DNA from: CAZBQG01 sp964493945
GTDB taxonomy: Bacteria > Pseudomonadota > Alphaproteobacteria > Rhodospirillales > UBA2165
Length of the DNA stretch: 22,437 nucleotides
Assembly: GCA_964493945.1 (NCBI GenBank)
Contig: CAZBQG010000037.1
Span: 1 to 22,437 of the forward strand
Reading direction: 5' to 3'
The translations under genes were made by a program, and so were the position numbers. A model generated the notes under the pieces. It worked only from the letters and a program-made list of their open reading frames with translations. It was not told where the DNA came from and ran no database searches. This document shows positions 8,236-15,630 of this stretch, in pieces (the first letter of the stretch is position 1; every line of letters begins with the position of its first letter).

Positions 8236-8403
8236 ATGCGTAAATTTGTAACTTTGTCCTTGGCCGCTCTTTTTCTGGCGTCCTTCGGCATGTTCGCCCA
8301 AGCCAGTGCCGATTGCTCTGGCCATCTGAAAAGCGCTCAACCTATTCCGCAGACCGTTGTGGATGGCTCGGCGAGTATTTCAAAGTCCAGCAGCGGTGGC
8401 TGA
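8236..8403 (+). CDS. Small exported protein of 55 residues
   Basis: A tiny gene with excellent expression signals: AGGAGG at 8224-8229, a 6-nt spacer, then ATG. The product starts MRKFVTLSLAALFLASFGMF, a classical Sec signal peptide with a likely cut after QASA (about residue 24). The mature part is only about 30 residues, beginning DCSGHLKSAQ and ending in a Ser/Gly-rich tail (SASISKSSSGG). It has a single cysteine next to the cut site, but no lipobox. I do not know its function. The frame is open further upstream (to 8161), but that extension overlaps the promoter and lacks a ribosome binding site. Confidence 0.7.
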   Translation: MRKFVTLSLAALFLASFGMFAQASADCSGHLKSAQPIPQTVVDGSASISKSSSGG

Positions 8404-8418
8404 GGGCTGAGACCTTAG

Positions 8419-8453
8419 CGGCCGACTTGCGAGGGCCGGCCGAATTCCTTTTT
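8419..8453 (+). terminator. Possible terminator after the small secreted gene
   Basis: CGGCCG (8419-8424) can pair with CGGCCG (8437-8442) across a 12-nt loop, followed by a T5 run at 8449-8453. The stem is short and the loop large, so strength is uncertain. Confidence 0.35.
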
Positions 8454-8461
8454 CGTTTGCT

Positions 8462-10072
8462 CTAATCGCCAGTGATCAACTGGGCCGCCTTTTCGCCGAT
8501 CATGATGGATGGCGCATTGGTATTGCCGCTGATCAGATTGGGCATGATGGAAGCATCGGCCACCCGCAACCCCTCAACGCCCCGCACCCGAAGTTCGGCG
8601 TCCAGCACGGCGCCGGTGTCATTTCCCATGCGGCAGGTTCCGACCGGGTGATGCACGGTGGATCCGGTTTCGGCGATGAAGCTGTCGATATCGGCGTCGC
8701 TGGCGATATCGGCCCCCGGCAAGAATTCCCCGTGGCTGACCTGGGTAATGGCCGGCTGGGCCAGGATATCGCGGGTCAGTTTGATTCCCTTGCGGGTGAC
8801 CTCCAGATCATAGGGATCGCTCAGGTAACCGGGGCGGATCATGGGTGCCATGGATGGGTCATTGGATTTGAGGCGCAATTCGCCCCGTGAATGGGGCCGC
8901 AACTGGCAAATCAGAAGGGTGAAGGTGTCGGGCCTTGAATTATCCCGGGCGGCGCGGGCGAAAGGGTTGCGTGACATGGTCAAAAGATTGCCGGCACAAA
9001 ATTGAAGCTGTAGATCGGGTGCGGTGAGAGACGGATCGGTGCGCAAAAAAGCACCCCCCACCAGGGGAAATTGCGCCGCCGGGCCGCGCCCGGTAATCCA
9101 GGCGCGGATCACCGAAATTGCCGCCAGATCAAGCCGCCCGAGGGTCTGGGTCACCGTTTTCAATTTGGACAGATGCAACAGCCGGACGCCCAGATGGTCC
9201 TGCAGGTTCTGCCCGACGCCCGGCAAATCCACCTGGATGGGGATATCCATGCTGACCAGATGGTCTGCATCCCCGATGCCCGACAGCATGAGCAGCTGAG
9301 GCGAATTTATGGCCCCCCCGGAGAGCACCACTTCGCGGGCTGCCCGGGCCGTCTTTGCCGCACCCCGGTGGCTATACGCAATACCCACCGCCCGTCCGCC
9401 CTCGATGATGATCCGCTCTGCCAGCGCGCCCACCTGGAGCGTGAGATTTGACCGGCCCAGGGCGGGCCTGAGAAAGGCATCGGCGGCACTACAGCGCCGT
9501 CCGCGGTGGGCCGTGAACTGGTAGCGCCCGAACCCTTCCTGACCGGCGCCATTGAAATCATTGTTTTCCCTGTAGCCCGCCTGCCTGCCGGCCTCATGGA
9601 AGGCATCGAACAGGGGATTGTCGGAAATATCGTTATTAACCTTGAGGGGCCCCTGGGAGCCGTGAAATTCATCCTCTCCCCGGCCATTGCCTTCCGAGCG
9701 GCGGAACAGGGGGAGCAGACTGTCATAATCCCAGCCATCCAGCCCCATCTGACGCCATGCATCGTAATCGGAAGCCTGACCGCGCACATAAAGCATGCCG
9801 TTAAGCGAAGAAGAACCGCCCAGCATCTTGCCCCGGGGAAGAGGAATGGGACGCTCCTGGGTGGGCCCGTCAGGCTCGGTCCAGAAGCACCAGTTATAGC
9901 TGGTGTTGGGCAGGATGCGGGCATTGCCGACGGGCAGATGAATGAAGGGATTGCTGTCCTTTGGGCCGGCCTCCAACACCAGAACACGGGTCTCCCCATC
10001 GGCGCTCAACCGGTTGGCCAGCACACAGCCGGCCGATCCGGCGCCGATGATGATGTAATCATATTCGCTCAT
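8462..10072 (-). CDS. GMC-family FAD oxidoreductase (choline dehydrogenase-like)
   Basis: A 536-residue glucose-methanol-choline oxidoreductase that oxidises an alcohol or aldehyde using FAD. The dinucleotide-binding motif IIGAGSAGCVLANRLS is at residues 8-23. The first GMC signature (PRGKMLGGSSSLNGMLYVRG) is near 79-98, and the second (GGAINSPQLLMLSGIG) is in the middle. The catalytic pair is His475 (STVHHPVGTCRMG) and probably Asn519 (ISGNTNAPSIMIGEKAA). The length is normal and no signal peptide is visible. The start overlaps the stop of the upstream Sco gene by 4 nt (ATGA), so the two are co-translated. The substrate is unknown; the choline label would be only a family name. Confidence 0.93.
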   Translation of the reverse strand: MSEYDYIIIGAGSAGCVLANRLSADGETRVLVLEAGPKDSNPFIHLPVGNARILPNTSYNWCFWTEPDGPTQERPIPLPRGKMLGGSSSLNGMLYVRGQASDYDAWRQMGLDGWDYDSLLPLFRRSEGNGRGEDEFHGSQGPLKVNNDISDNPLFDAFHEAGRQAGYRENNDFNGAGQEGFGRYQFTAHRGRRCSAADAFLRPALGRSNLTLQVGALAERIIIEGGRAVGIAYSHRGAAKTARAAREVVLSGGAINSPQLLMLSGIGDADHLVSMDIPIQVDLPGVGQNLQDHLGVRLLHLSKLKTVTQTLGRLDLAAISVIRAWITGRGPAAQFPLVGGAFLRTDPSLTAPDLQLQFCAGNLLTMSRNPFARAARDNSRPDTFTLLICQLRPHSRGELRLKSNDPSMAPMIRPGYLSDPYDLEVTRKGIKLTRDILAQPAITQVSHGEFLPGADIASDADIDSFIAETGSTVHHPVGTCRMGNDTGAVLDAELRVRGVEGLRVADASIMPNLISGNTNAPSIMIGEKAAQLITGD

Positions 10073-10647
10073 GGTTTCGCCGCTTTCATGACGCTGAGTA
10101 AATCTTTGGCCATATCCTTGGCGTTCATGCCATGGGGATAAAGCCCCACCGGCGCGCCATCGGGTCCGATGAGAATGGTGGCCGTCGAATGGTCCATCAG
10201 GTAATCAGTTTTGTTGTCCGTATCTTCCCCGCCATCGGGAGCCGGGAAAAATTTCCGGTATTGGATGCGATAGACCCGGGCCGCGCGGGCCACCTGGTCC
10301 GCCGTCCCGGTCAGGCCCACCAGGCGGGGGTGGAAATGGCCGACATAATCGGCCATGACCTTGGGCGTGTCCCTGGCCGGATCGACGCTGATGAACAAGG
10401 GGCGCACCCGGGCTGCTTTTTCGCCCAGCAAATCCATCGCCCGGCTGATGATCTGCAAATCCATGGGACAAACATCGGGACAATGGGTGTAGCCGAAAAA
10501 GACCAGCATATAGCTGCCCAGATAATCCCGGTCCGTTACCGCCTTGCCGTGATGATCGGTCAGGGCAAAGGGACCCCGCTGGGTGCCATGGGCAGGAGCC
10601 CAGGCGGTGAGCAACAAGGCAAGGACGGCGGGGAGAAGGGTTTTCAT
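10069..10647 (-). CDS. Sco1/SenC-family copper-binding thioredoxin-fold protein
   Basis: A 192-residue exported protein. Residues 1-22 form a signal peptide (MKTLLPAVLALLLTAWAPAH). The copper site is complete: Cys56 and Cys60 in YTHCPDVCPMDL, and His153 in DYLMDHSTATILIGP. LFISVDPARDTP (84-95) is a further family hallmark. Sco proteins deliver copper to the CuA centre of cytochrome c oxidase or act as thiol-disulfide reductases in the periplasm. Here the partner is not an oxidase subunit but a GMC oxidoreductase that begins within the Sco stop codon. The ATG at 10647 follows directly on the divergent spacer to the ABM gene. Confidence 0.93.
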   Translation of the reverse strand: MKTLLPAVLALLLTAWAPAHGTQRGPFALTDHHGKAVTDRDYLGSYMLVFFGYTHCPDVCPMDLQIISRAMDLLGEKAARVRPLFISVDPARDTPKVMADYVGHFHPRLVGLTGTADQVARAARVYRIQYRKFFPAPDGGEDTDNKTDYLMDHSTATILIGPDGAPVGLYPHGMNAKDMAKDLLSVMKAAKP

Positions 10648-10748
10648 GGGCGGTATTTTAATCCGTCCGCTCCCCGCCCGGATAACTTTTTTTCGCCCTG
10701 AAGATACCTATATAGACAAAGACAGAAGCACGGATAAGGAGCAAACCA

Positions 10749-11069
10749 TTGTTCATAGCCATGAACCGCTTTCGCATCATCAAGGGCGAAGAGCCCGAGT
10801 TCGAACGAATCTGGGCCGAACGGGATTCCCAATTGACGGAAGTCCCTGGATTCGTTGAATTTCACCTGCTGCGCGGTCCGGAAGCGGAAGATCATATCCT
10901 TTATGCCTCCCATACCAGTTGGGAAACGGGCAAGCATTTCGAGGATTGGACAACTTCTGAAGCCTTCCGCAAGGCCCATGCAGGGGCTGGGGCGCGCAAG
11001 GACATCTATATGGGCCCGCCTCAGTTTGAAGGCTTCGAGGCTGTCCTGAGCCAATCAGGCGGCGCCTAG
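10749..11069 (+). CDS. ABM/HmoA-like monooxygenase-fold protein
   Basis: A 106-residue protein of the dimeric alpha/beta-barrel antibiotic-biosynthesis-monooxygenase fold, which includes heme-degrading IsdG/HmoA enzymes. It shows the expected MFIAMNRFRIIKG first strand, a helix (EFERIWAERDSQL), VPGFVEFHLLRG, and ASHTSWETGKHFEDWTTSEA followed by FRKAH. I choose TTG at 10749 because AAGGAG (10736-10741) lies 7 nt upstream and family members commonly begin with this MFIAMN strand; ATG 10761 is the alternative. Heme degradation is possible, but the heme ligand cannot be assigned with certainty. The gene is divergent from sco. Its TAG stop shares bases with the stop of the convergent creatininase gene. 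Confidence 0.78.
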   Translation: MFIAMNRFRIIKGEEPEFERIWAERDSQLTEVPGFVEFHLLRGPEAEDHILYASHTSWETGKHFEDWTTSEAFRKAHAGAGARKDIYMGPPQFEGFEAVLSQSGGA

Positions 11070-11818
11070 GCCGCATCTAAAAAGCCATTGTATTTGGCGG
11101 TCAGATCGGTGATGGCAGCGTCCAGAATTTTCTTGCCCTTTTCGGGGCTGGCCATGGATGGGTCCGATGCGATGCGCCCGTCCGGGAAGCGACGCCGGTA
11201 ATCTCTGGCATCGTAAAATCCAACCTCGCTGTCCGACGCCAATAAGGGTTCCAGTTGGGCCTGCTTGATATGGCCGGGATGAACAAACTGGGCGACGGCC
11301 ACTTCGGCGGGCGTTGCATGGCCGCCCAGGCGGTCCCCGAACATTTCCCCGGAAATTTCTCCGACCCCCTTGCTTTCCCACCAGCTTACGCTGGTCAGGC
11401 GCAAATCCGGCGCGGCCACGGCCCAGCGGTCCCGGGCGGTCATATAGATCCCGGCGAATGCCGCCCCGATGGAGGCCGTGTTGCCGCCATGGCCATTGAC
11501 CAGAAAGAACCGTTCAAATCCGTGTTCGGCCAGGGACAGTACCTGATCCAGGATCACCGCAATTAAAGTGCTGGGGCGGTATGTCATGCTCCCCTTGAAT
11601 TCCATATGATGTTGGGACATGCCCACCGAAATGGTCGGGGCGACCAGGGCGCCTTCCCGTTCGCCGACGCCCAGCGCGACGGCCTCGGCACAGATGGCAT
11701 CGGTGCCGATCAGCCCCGTGGGGCCATGCTGTTCGGTGGATCCGATGGGCAGAATGATGCCCTGGCTGGTTTCAAGATAGGATTCCACTTCCGGCCAGGT
11801 GCTTAATTGTAGCCGCAT
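11066..11818 (-). CDS. Creatininase-family amidohydrolase
   Basis: A 250-residue metal-dependent hydrolase of the creatininase/MftE superfamily, which opens cyclic amides or cleaves peptides. Candidate metal ligands are Glu29 and His31 (PIGSTEQHGP), Asp40 (IGTD) and His110 (LVNGHGGN). GMSQHHMEFKGSMTYRP (66-82) and GGHATPAE (165-172) match other conserved blocks. The NGHGGN loop replaces the NGHYEN of true creatininase, so a different substrate is likely. AGGAGG lies 6 nt before the ATG at 11818. The gene is divergent from the CULT gene with an 89-nt gap. Confidence 0.9.
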   Translation of the reverse strand: MRLQLSTWPEVESYLETSQGIILPIGSTEQHGPTGLIGTDAICAEAVALGVGEREGALVAPTISVGMSQHHMEFKGSMTYRPSTLIAVILDQVLSLAEHGFERFFLVNGHGGNTASIGAAFAGIYMTARDRWAVAAPDLRLTSVSWWESKGVGEISGEMFGDRLGGHATPAEVAVAQFVHPGHIKQAQLEPLLASDSEVGFYDARDYRRRFPDGRIASDPSMASPEKGKKILDAAITDLTAKYNGFLDAA

Positions 11819-11907
11819 GGAGTGCCTCCTTCATTCTCCGGGACCGGTAATGGGCGTATACTGGCCTTGCTGGCCCGAGGATGCCAGCGCAAAGGAGAGG
11901 CTGGTTT

Positions 11908-12309
11908 ATGACCCCTGATGGAACATCCGGTGCCATCCAGACCTGGTCCGCGGGCGATGAAGTGGAGGAGAAGAAAAAGGAGCGCTTTTTCTGTGCCCGT
12001 TGCCACCGGCTGATCACCGAAGGGCCGGAGCGCCTTTCCATGAATGGCGCCCATGAGCATACAGTCTTCAACCCGGCGGGTATCATCTTCGAAATCCAGT
12101 GCTTTCGGGATGCTCCGGGTGTGGCCTCCATTGGCGAGGCATCGGGCGAATTCACCTGGTTCAAGAATTATGTCTGGCGTCTCGCCTTGTGTCTCGGCTG
12201 TCAGTGGCATCTGGGCTGGCAATTCAGGGGCGCGGAGGCGCTACCCGTCTTTTATGGCCTCATCGCCAACCGCTTGAGCTGCGAGGAGGACGGAGATGGG
12301 AAGGGCTGA
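11908..12309 (+). CDS. CULT-domain protein (bacterial cereblon-type thalidomide-binding fold)
   Basis: A 133-residue protein that is almost entirely one CULT domain, the ligand-binding domain of eukaryotic cereblon. Zinc ligands are Cys29/Cys32 (CARC) and Cys95/Cys98 (CLGC). The aromatic cage is Trp84, Trp90 and Trp104 (FTWFKNYVW and HLGWQF). The 6- and 14-residue spacings match those I recall for the Magnetospirillum homologue MsCI4. GAHEHTVFNPAGIIFEIQCF and ASGEFTWFKNY are strongly conserved. The natural bacterial ligand and role are not established. There is no Lon-like domain and no signal peptide. The start is set by AAGGAG at 11892-11897, 10 nt before the ATG; the frame is open to 11881 upstream. 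A terminator-like hairpin follows at 12326. Confidence 0.85.
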   Translation: MTPDGTSGAIQTWSAGDEVEEKKKERFFCARCHRLITEGPERLSMNGAHEHTVFNPAGIIFEIQCFRDAPGVASIGEASGEFTWFKNYVWRLALCLGCQWHLGWQFRGAEALPVFYGLIANRLSCEEDGDGKG

Positions 12310-12325
12310 CCGCCTAAAAAAAGGA

Positions 12326-12347
12326 CCGGCCCCGGTGAAGGGGCCGG
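12326..12347. terminator. Terminator-like hairpin after the CULT gene
   Basis: CCGGCCCC and GGGGCCGG form a perfect 8-bp stem with the loop GGTGAA. On the + strand only AAGTTT follows. On the minus strand the stem is followed by a U7 run (A7 at 12316-12322 on +), so the best U-tract faces the wrong way for the CULT gene. It may act weakly in both directions. Confidence 0.5.
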
Positions 12348-12375
12348 CAAGTTTAACAGGGAGGCTTCAGGGACA

Positions 12376-12389
12376 GCGCCAATTGGCGC
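12376..12389. promoter_or_regulatory. 14-bp perfect palindrome upstream of the methyltransferase
   Basis: GCGCCAATTGGCGC is a perfect palindrome immediately before a purine-rich stretch (AAGGGAGGG, 12391-12399) and about 45 nt before the likely start. This is a typical size for the half-sites of a dimeric repressor. The regulator is unknown. Confidence 0.4.
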
Positions 12390-12434
12390 GAAGGGAGGGT
12401 GCCCCTGAAGTGTGGAATGTTAATGGAGTCTGGA

Positions 12435-13349
12435 ATGGTTCGCAGTGACGGCGATCACAAAAGAGTCCAGCCGCTGGATGGAAAATATATGGCGGATATG
12501 CCTGCCGAACCCCTTGCCCTTTCAGCTCCTTTGGCCCTGGGCTATGCCACCCGCCTTTGCCGGTCCGGCCTGGCCGGTGTGGAGGGTTGTTTCTGGTATC
12601 ACGGGGTTTGGCAATATCTCTGCCTGTTGGGCTTGGCCTCGGCGCCGGACCGCCATGCCGTGTTTTTTGGATCAAGTTTCGAAAACCTGGGGGTCGAAGG
12701 CGGCTTTTCCCGGGTTCTGATTTCGGGCTCGGCCGATTATTCCATGCTCGCATATCTAGCCCAAACTCATGGCCGAGCGCGCATTACGGTGGTGGATTGC
12801 TGTGAAACGCCTCTTTCCCTTTGCCGTTGGTATGCTAAACGCATGAGCCAAAAAATTGAGATGCAGAGGGCCCAGATTTTGGATTACCGCCCGGACCGGG
12901 CTTTCGACATGATCTGCACCCATTCTTTTCTATCGCGCTTTCCAGCCACCGGGCGCGAAAACTTGATGAAGACGTGGCATGGCGCCCTGCGCCCGGGTGG
13001 CATGTTGGTGACCAGCACCCGCCTCAATCCGTCCTGGAGTGAGGATAAAGCGGGCTTCTCGCCCGGACAGGTGATGGCGTTTGGCGAACGGGCCTTGGCT
13101 GAAGCAGAAGCCAGGCCCGGACTGATCGATCTGGCATCAGAGGATATCGCCCGCTTCGCCCGTCATTACGCCGCCCTTTTCAGAAATTATTCCCTGCGTA
13201 TGGAGGAAGAGCTCCGCCAGCTTTTGGAACGGGGCGGCTTCGCCATCGAACATCTGGGAATCCGGGAGTTGGAGGGAAGCTTCGCCGCCGGTGGACCGGG
13301 AACCAGCCAGACGGCAAGCTACGCCGAAATCATCGCCCGGCGCGTTTGA
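12435..13349 (+). CDS. Class I SAM-dependent methyltransferase
   Basis: A 304-residue protein with a Rossmann methyltransferase core. Motif I is RVLISGSADYSML (93-105) and the acidic end of strand 2 is VVDCCETPL (119-127). A motif IV-like stretch follows (DRAFDMICTHSFLSRF), then ALRPGGMLVTSTRL. About 90 residues precede the core, including the aromatic-rich segment GCFWYHGVWQYLCLLGL, which may form the substrate cap. I choose ATG 12435 because GGAG lies 6 nt upstream; GTG 12399 and ATGs at 12417 and 12423 are in frame. It ends 1 nt from the stop of a convergent adenylate-forming enzyme. The substrate is unknown; the neighbour hints at an aromatic or acyl product, by inference only. Confidence 0.8.
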   Translation: MVRSDGDHKRVQPLDGKYMADMPAEPLALSAPLALGYATRLCRSGLAGVEGCFWYHGVWQYLCLLGLASAPDRHAVFFGSSFENLGVEGGFSRVLISGSADYSMLAYLAQTHGRARITVVDCCETPLSLCRWYAKRMSQKIEMQRAQILDYRPDRAFDMICTHSFLSRFPATGRENLMKTWHGALRPGGMLVTSTRLNPSWSEDKAGFSPGQVMAFGERALAEAEARPGLIDLASEDIARFARHYAALFRNYSLRMEEELRQLLERGGFAIEHLGIRELEGSFAAGGPGTSQTASYAEIIARRV

Positions 13350-13350
13350 G

Positions 13351-14678
13351 TCACAATTCGGTGCGGAAATCCTCGAACTTGCCGTTGGCGCTGCGGGGGA
13401 TTTCATCCATGTAGTTGAAACTGAGGGTGATGGGGTGGCCCAGGGAGGTGGTGATCATATCGCGCAACCCTGCTTCCTCCTCCAAGGTCAAATCCCTGGC
13501 AATCACCAGATTGACCTGGATTTCATGCCGACTCATCTGAACCAACTGGACCTGGCGCACCGGTGCGTGACGCGCCAGCCGGGAGGAGGCGAAGCGCGGC
13601 CATAACCGGTCACCGGAAGGCAGGACCAGCATGTTTCTGGATCGCCCCTGGATGCGCGTGACGCTGGGCAATCCCCGCCCGCAGCCGCAGGGCGGGCCCA
13701 GTTCGGCATGATCGCCGATCTCGTAGCGGATCAAAGGTGTGGCCAGATTCTTCAGATCCGTAATCACCACCCGGCCGGTCTGGCCGGGGGCGCAAGCGTT
13801 GCCGTCTTCGTCCAGGATTTCGGTCAGAAGGCTTTCCGCCTGCAGATGGTAATTGGTGCCTTCAGGGCATTGCAGGGCGATGATCCCCACTTCCTGGGCG
13901 CTATAGGAATCCACCACCGAAACCTGCCAAGCCTCTTCACAAAAAGCCCGGATTTTGTGATCCAGCACCTCGGACATGGTGATTACTTCGCGTAAGCCTG
14001 ATGGGCGGGTACCCAAATCCTGGGAATGATGGATCAGGGCTTCCAGATTGTTGGGATAGGTCAGCAAATAACCGGGTTTTTCCTCCATCAACCATTCCAA
14101 TTGCTGGGCTACCGGGAGGGTCACATCGAAAAACTTCACGGGCTGGGAGGCATGGCCCGGCACCCAGTCCTGTTTGGCGCTGTCGGAAGCGCTGAGAGTC
14201 CGTATGGCGCAGGTTTTGGCTAGGAAGTCCTGCCCATGCCACAAATGGAACCGCAAATTCAGCGCCTGGTAAAACAGCCGGGTCGCCTGGCTGGTCTTGA
14301 GGGTCACGGGGCGCCCGGTCGATCCCAATGTGGAAATGTCTGCCGCCGGTCCGTGCCCCGGGGGCAGGTGGCGGTTGATCAGCTCGGCCCCCCGTTCCTG
14401 GATCTCCGTGCTCGTCAGGATGGGCAGCCGACACCATTTTTCCATATCCAGACCGGCTGCCAAATCCAGCCGGTCTTGATATAGCGGCACCCCGGCCCGG
14501 CATGGGCGCAGAGGGTTTCGGCCTGGCGCAACTGGCGGGCCGTCAATACGGGTTCGGGCCACCATTGGCTTTGTTCCAATTGATAGGCCAGGGCCAGGAT
14601 GCGGACATCTTCGGGCGAGGGGACGGCTGGCCAATCCAGGCCCTCCAGAACCGAGTGTGGTGCATGGTAATTGCTCAT
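13351..14678 (-). pseudogene. Phenylacetate-CoA ligase-like adenylate-forming enzyme, frameshifted
   Basis: About 442 residues if repaired. The N-terminus starts at ATG 14678 (MSNYHAPHSVLEGLDWPAVP) and reads to about LCAHAG. The frame then changes near 14491-14500 and continues as VPLYQDRLDLAAGLDMEKW. Adding one G in the GCCGGGCCGGGG run joins them. The remainder is well conserved for the PaaK/F390-synthetase family: the ATP loop STLGSTGRPVT, YPNNLEALIHH, the SYSAQEVGIIALQC block, DLKNLATPLIRYEIGD, a CGCGRGLP cysteine pair, and a C-terminal lysine in SANGKFEDF. Such enzymes activate aromatic acids as AMP esters and then CoA thioesters. It is marked broken, but the shift could be a sequencing error. 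Confidence 0.78.
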
Positions 14679-14789
14679 TCGCCCCCAACCTTTCCCATTT
14701 ATTGTATCCCATAACCGGAAAATGGTTCGCATCAATCGCCCGGACTGTTACCCTGTTTCAAACCAGCGAACAAAAGGGAGGTGTTTCAC

Positions 14790-15623
14790 ATGGCCCAGCT
14801 TCGTCATTTGGCAATCGCGGTCCCCGACGCCGAGGCAACGGCGGTTTTTTATGAAAAGGTTTTTGGCATGGAGCGGACGGGTCAAAGGGAAGGTCCGGCG
14901 TCTCAGAATATTTTTCTTTCGGACGGGCTGATTAATTTCGCCGTGATCGATTTCAAGGAGGATGCCGCCGCCGGCGTCGAGGGCGGAAAGGATTTTATCG
15001 GTCCCCATCATCTGGGGTTTTGGGTGGATGATCTGGATGCCACCGCCGGGAAGATTGTCGAAAATGGCGGAGCACCCCTGGCCACGGGCGGGGCCGGATC
15101 GGGGGCACCGCGCCCGGCAGGCAACGACACGGAGAAATTCCGTGATCTCATGGGCATTGAGCTGGATGTGTCCCGCACCGGATGGGCCGGCGCCCGGCGC
15201 GAGCCGGATCAGGCCAAACCCCAGCCCGGCACCCGGTTGCGCCATATGGCCATCACCGTGAATGGCGCTGATGCCACCGCCACATTTTATGAGAAAAGCT
15301 TCGGCGTCAGACGCATGGCCCAGGAGGCCACGCCCACCGCCGATGCCATTTTCCTGGCCGATGGGGTGGTTAATCTGGCCATTCTTGATTTCAAGAAAGA
15401 TGGCCCCCCGGGGGCAAAAGGGAAAGATTATGTGGGCGTGCATCATTTCGGTTTCTGGGTCGATGATCTGGACGCCACGGCGGCGCTGATCGAGGCCAAT
15501 GGCGGCAAAGCCAGCGATGCCATGCCTGCGGCCCATGGTCAGCAGAATTACGAGGTCAAGTTTCTCGACCCAAACGGCATCATGATCGATCTTTCCCATA
15601 CCGGTTGGGTGGGAAGCAAATAA
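14790..15623 (+). CDS. Tandem VOC (glyoxalase/dioxygenase-fold) protein
   Basis: A 277-residue protein made of two vicinal-oxygen-chelate modules. They start LRHLAIAVPDAEATAVFYEK and LRHMAITVNGADATATFYEK, and each contains a PHHLGFWVDDLDAT or VHHFGFWVDDLDAT block. The halves are clearly similar along their length, so this is an internal duplication. The likely metal ligands are the first-strand His and the later His/Glu positions of each half. VOC proteins include glyoxalase I, extradiol dioxygenases and antibiotic-binding proteins; nothing here fixes the substrate. AGGGAGG (14775-14781) with an 8-nt spacer selects ATG 14790 over an in-frame GTG at 14781. It is convergent with the FAD oxidoreductase, 7 nt apart. 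Confidence 0.88.
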   Translation: MAQLRHLAIAVPDAEATAVFYEKVFGMERTGQREGPASQNIFLSDGLINFAVIDFKEDAAAGVEGGKDFIGPHHLGFWVDDLDATAGKIVENGGAPLATGGAGSGAPRPAGNDTEKFRDLMGIELDVSRTGWAGARREPDQAKPQPGTRLRHMAITVNGADATATFYEKSFGVRRMAQEATPTADAIFLADGVVNLAILDFKKDGPPGAKGKDYVGVHHFGFWVDDLDATAALIEANGGKASDAMPAAHGQQNYEVKFLDPNGIMIDLSHTGWVGSK

Positions 15624-15630
15624 GACCTGC

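Noticed and set aside
14488..14503. Programmed ribosomal frameshift
   Set aside because: There is no slippery heptamer, and the ligase family is not known to use frameshifting. Loss of a base in a G-rich run is simpler.
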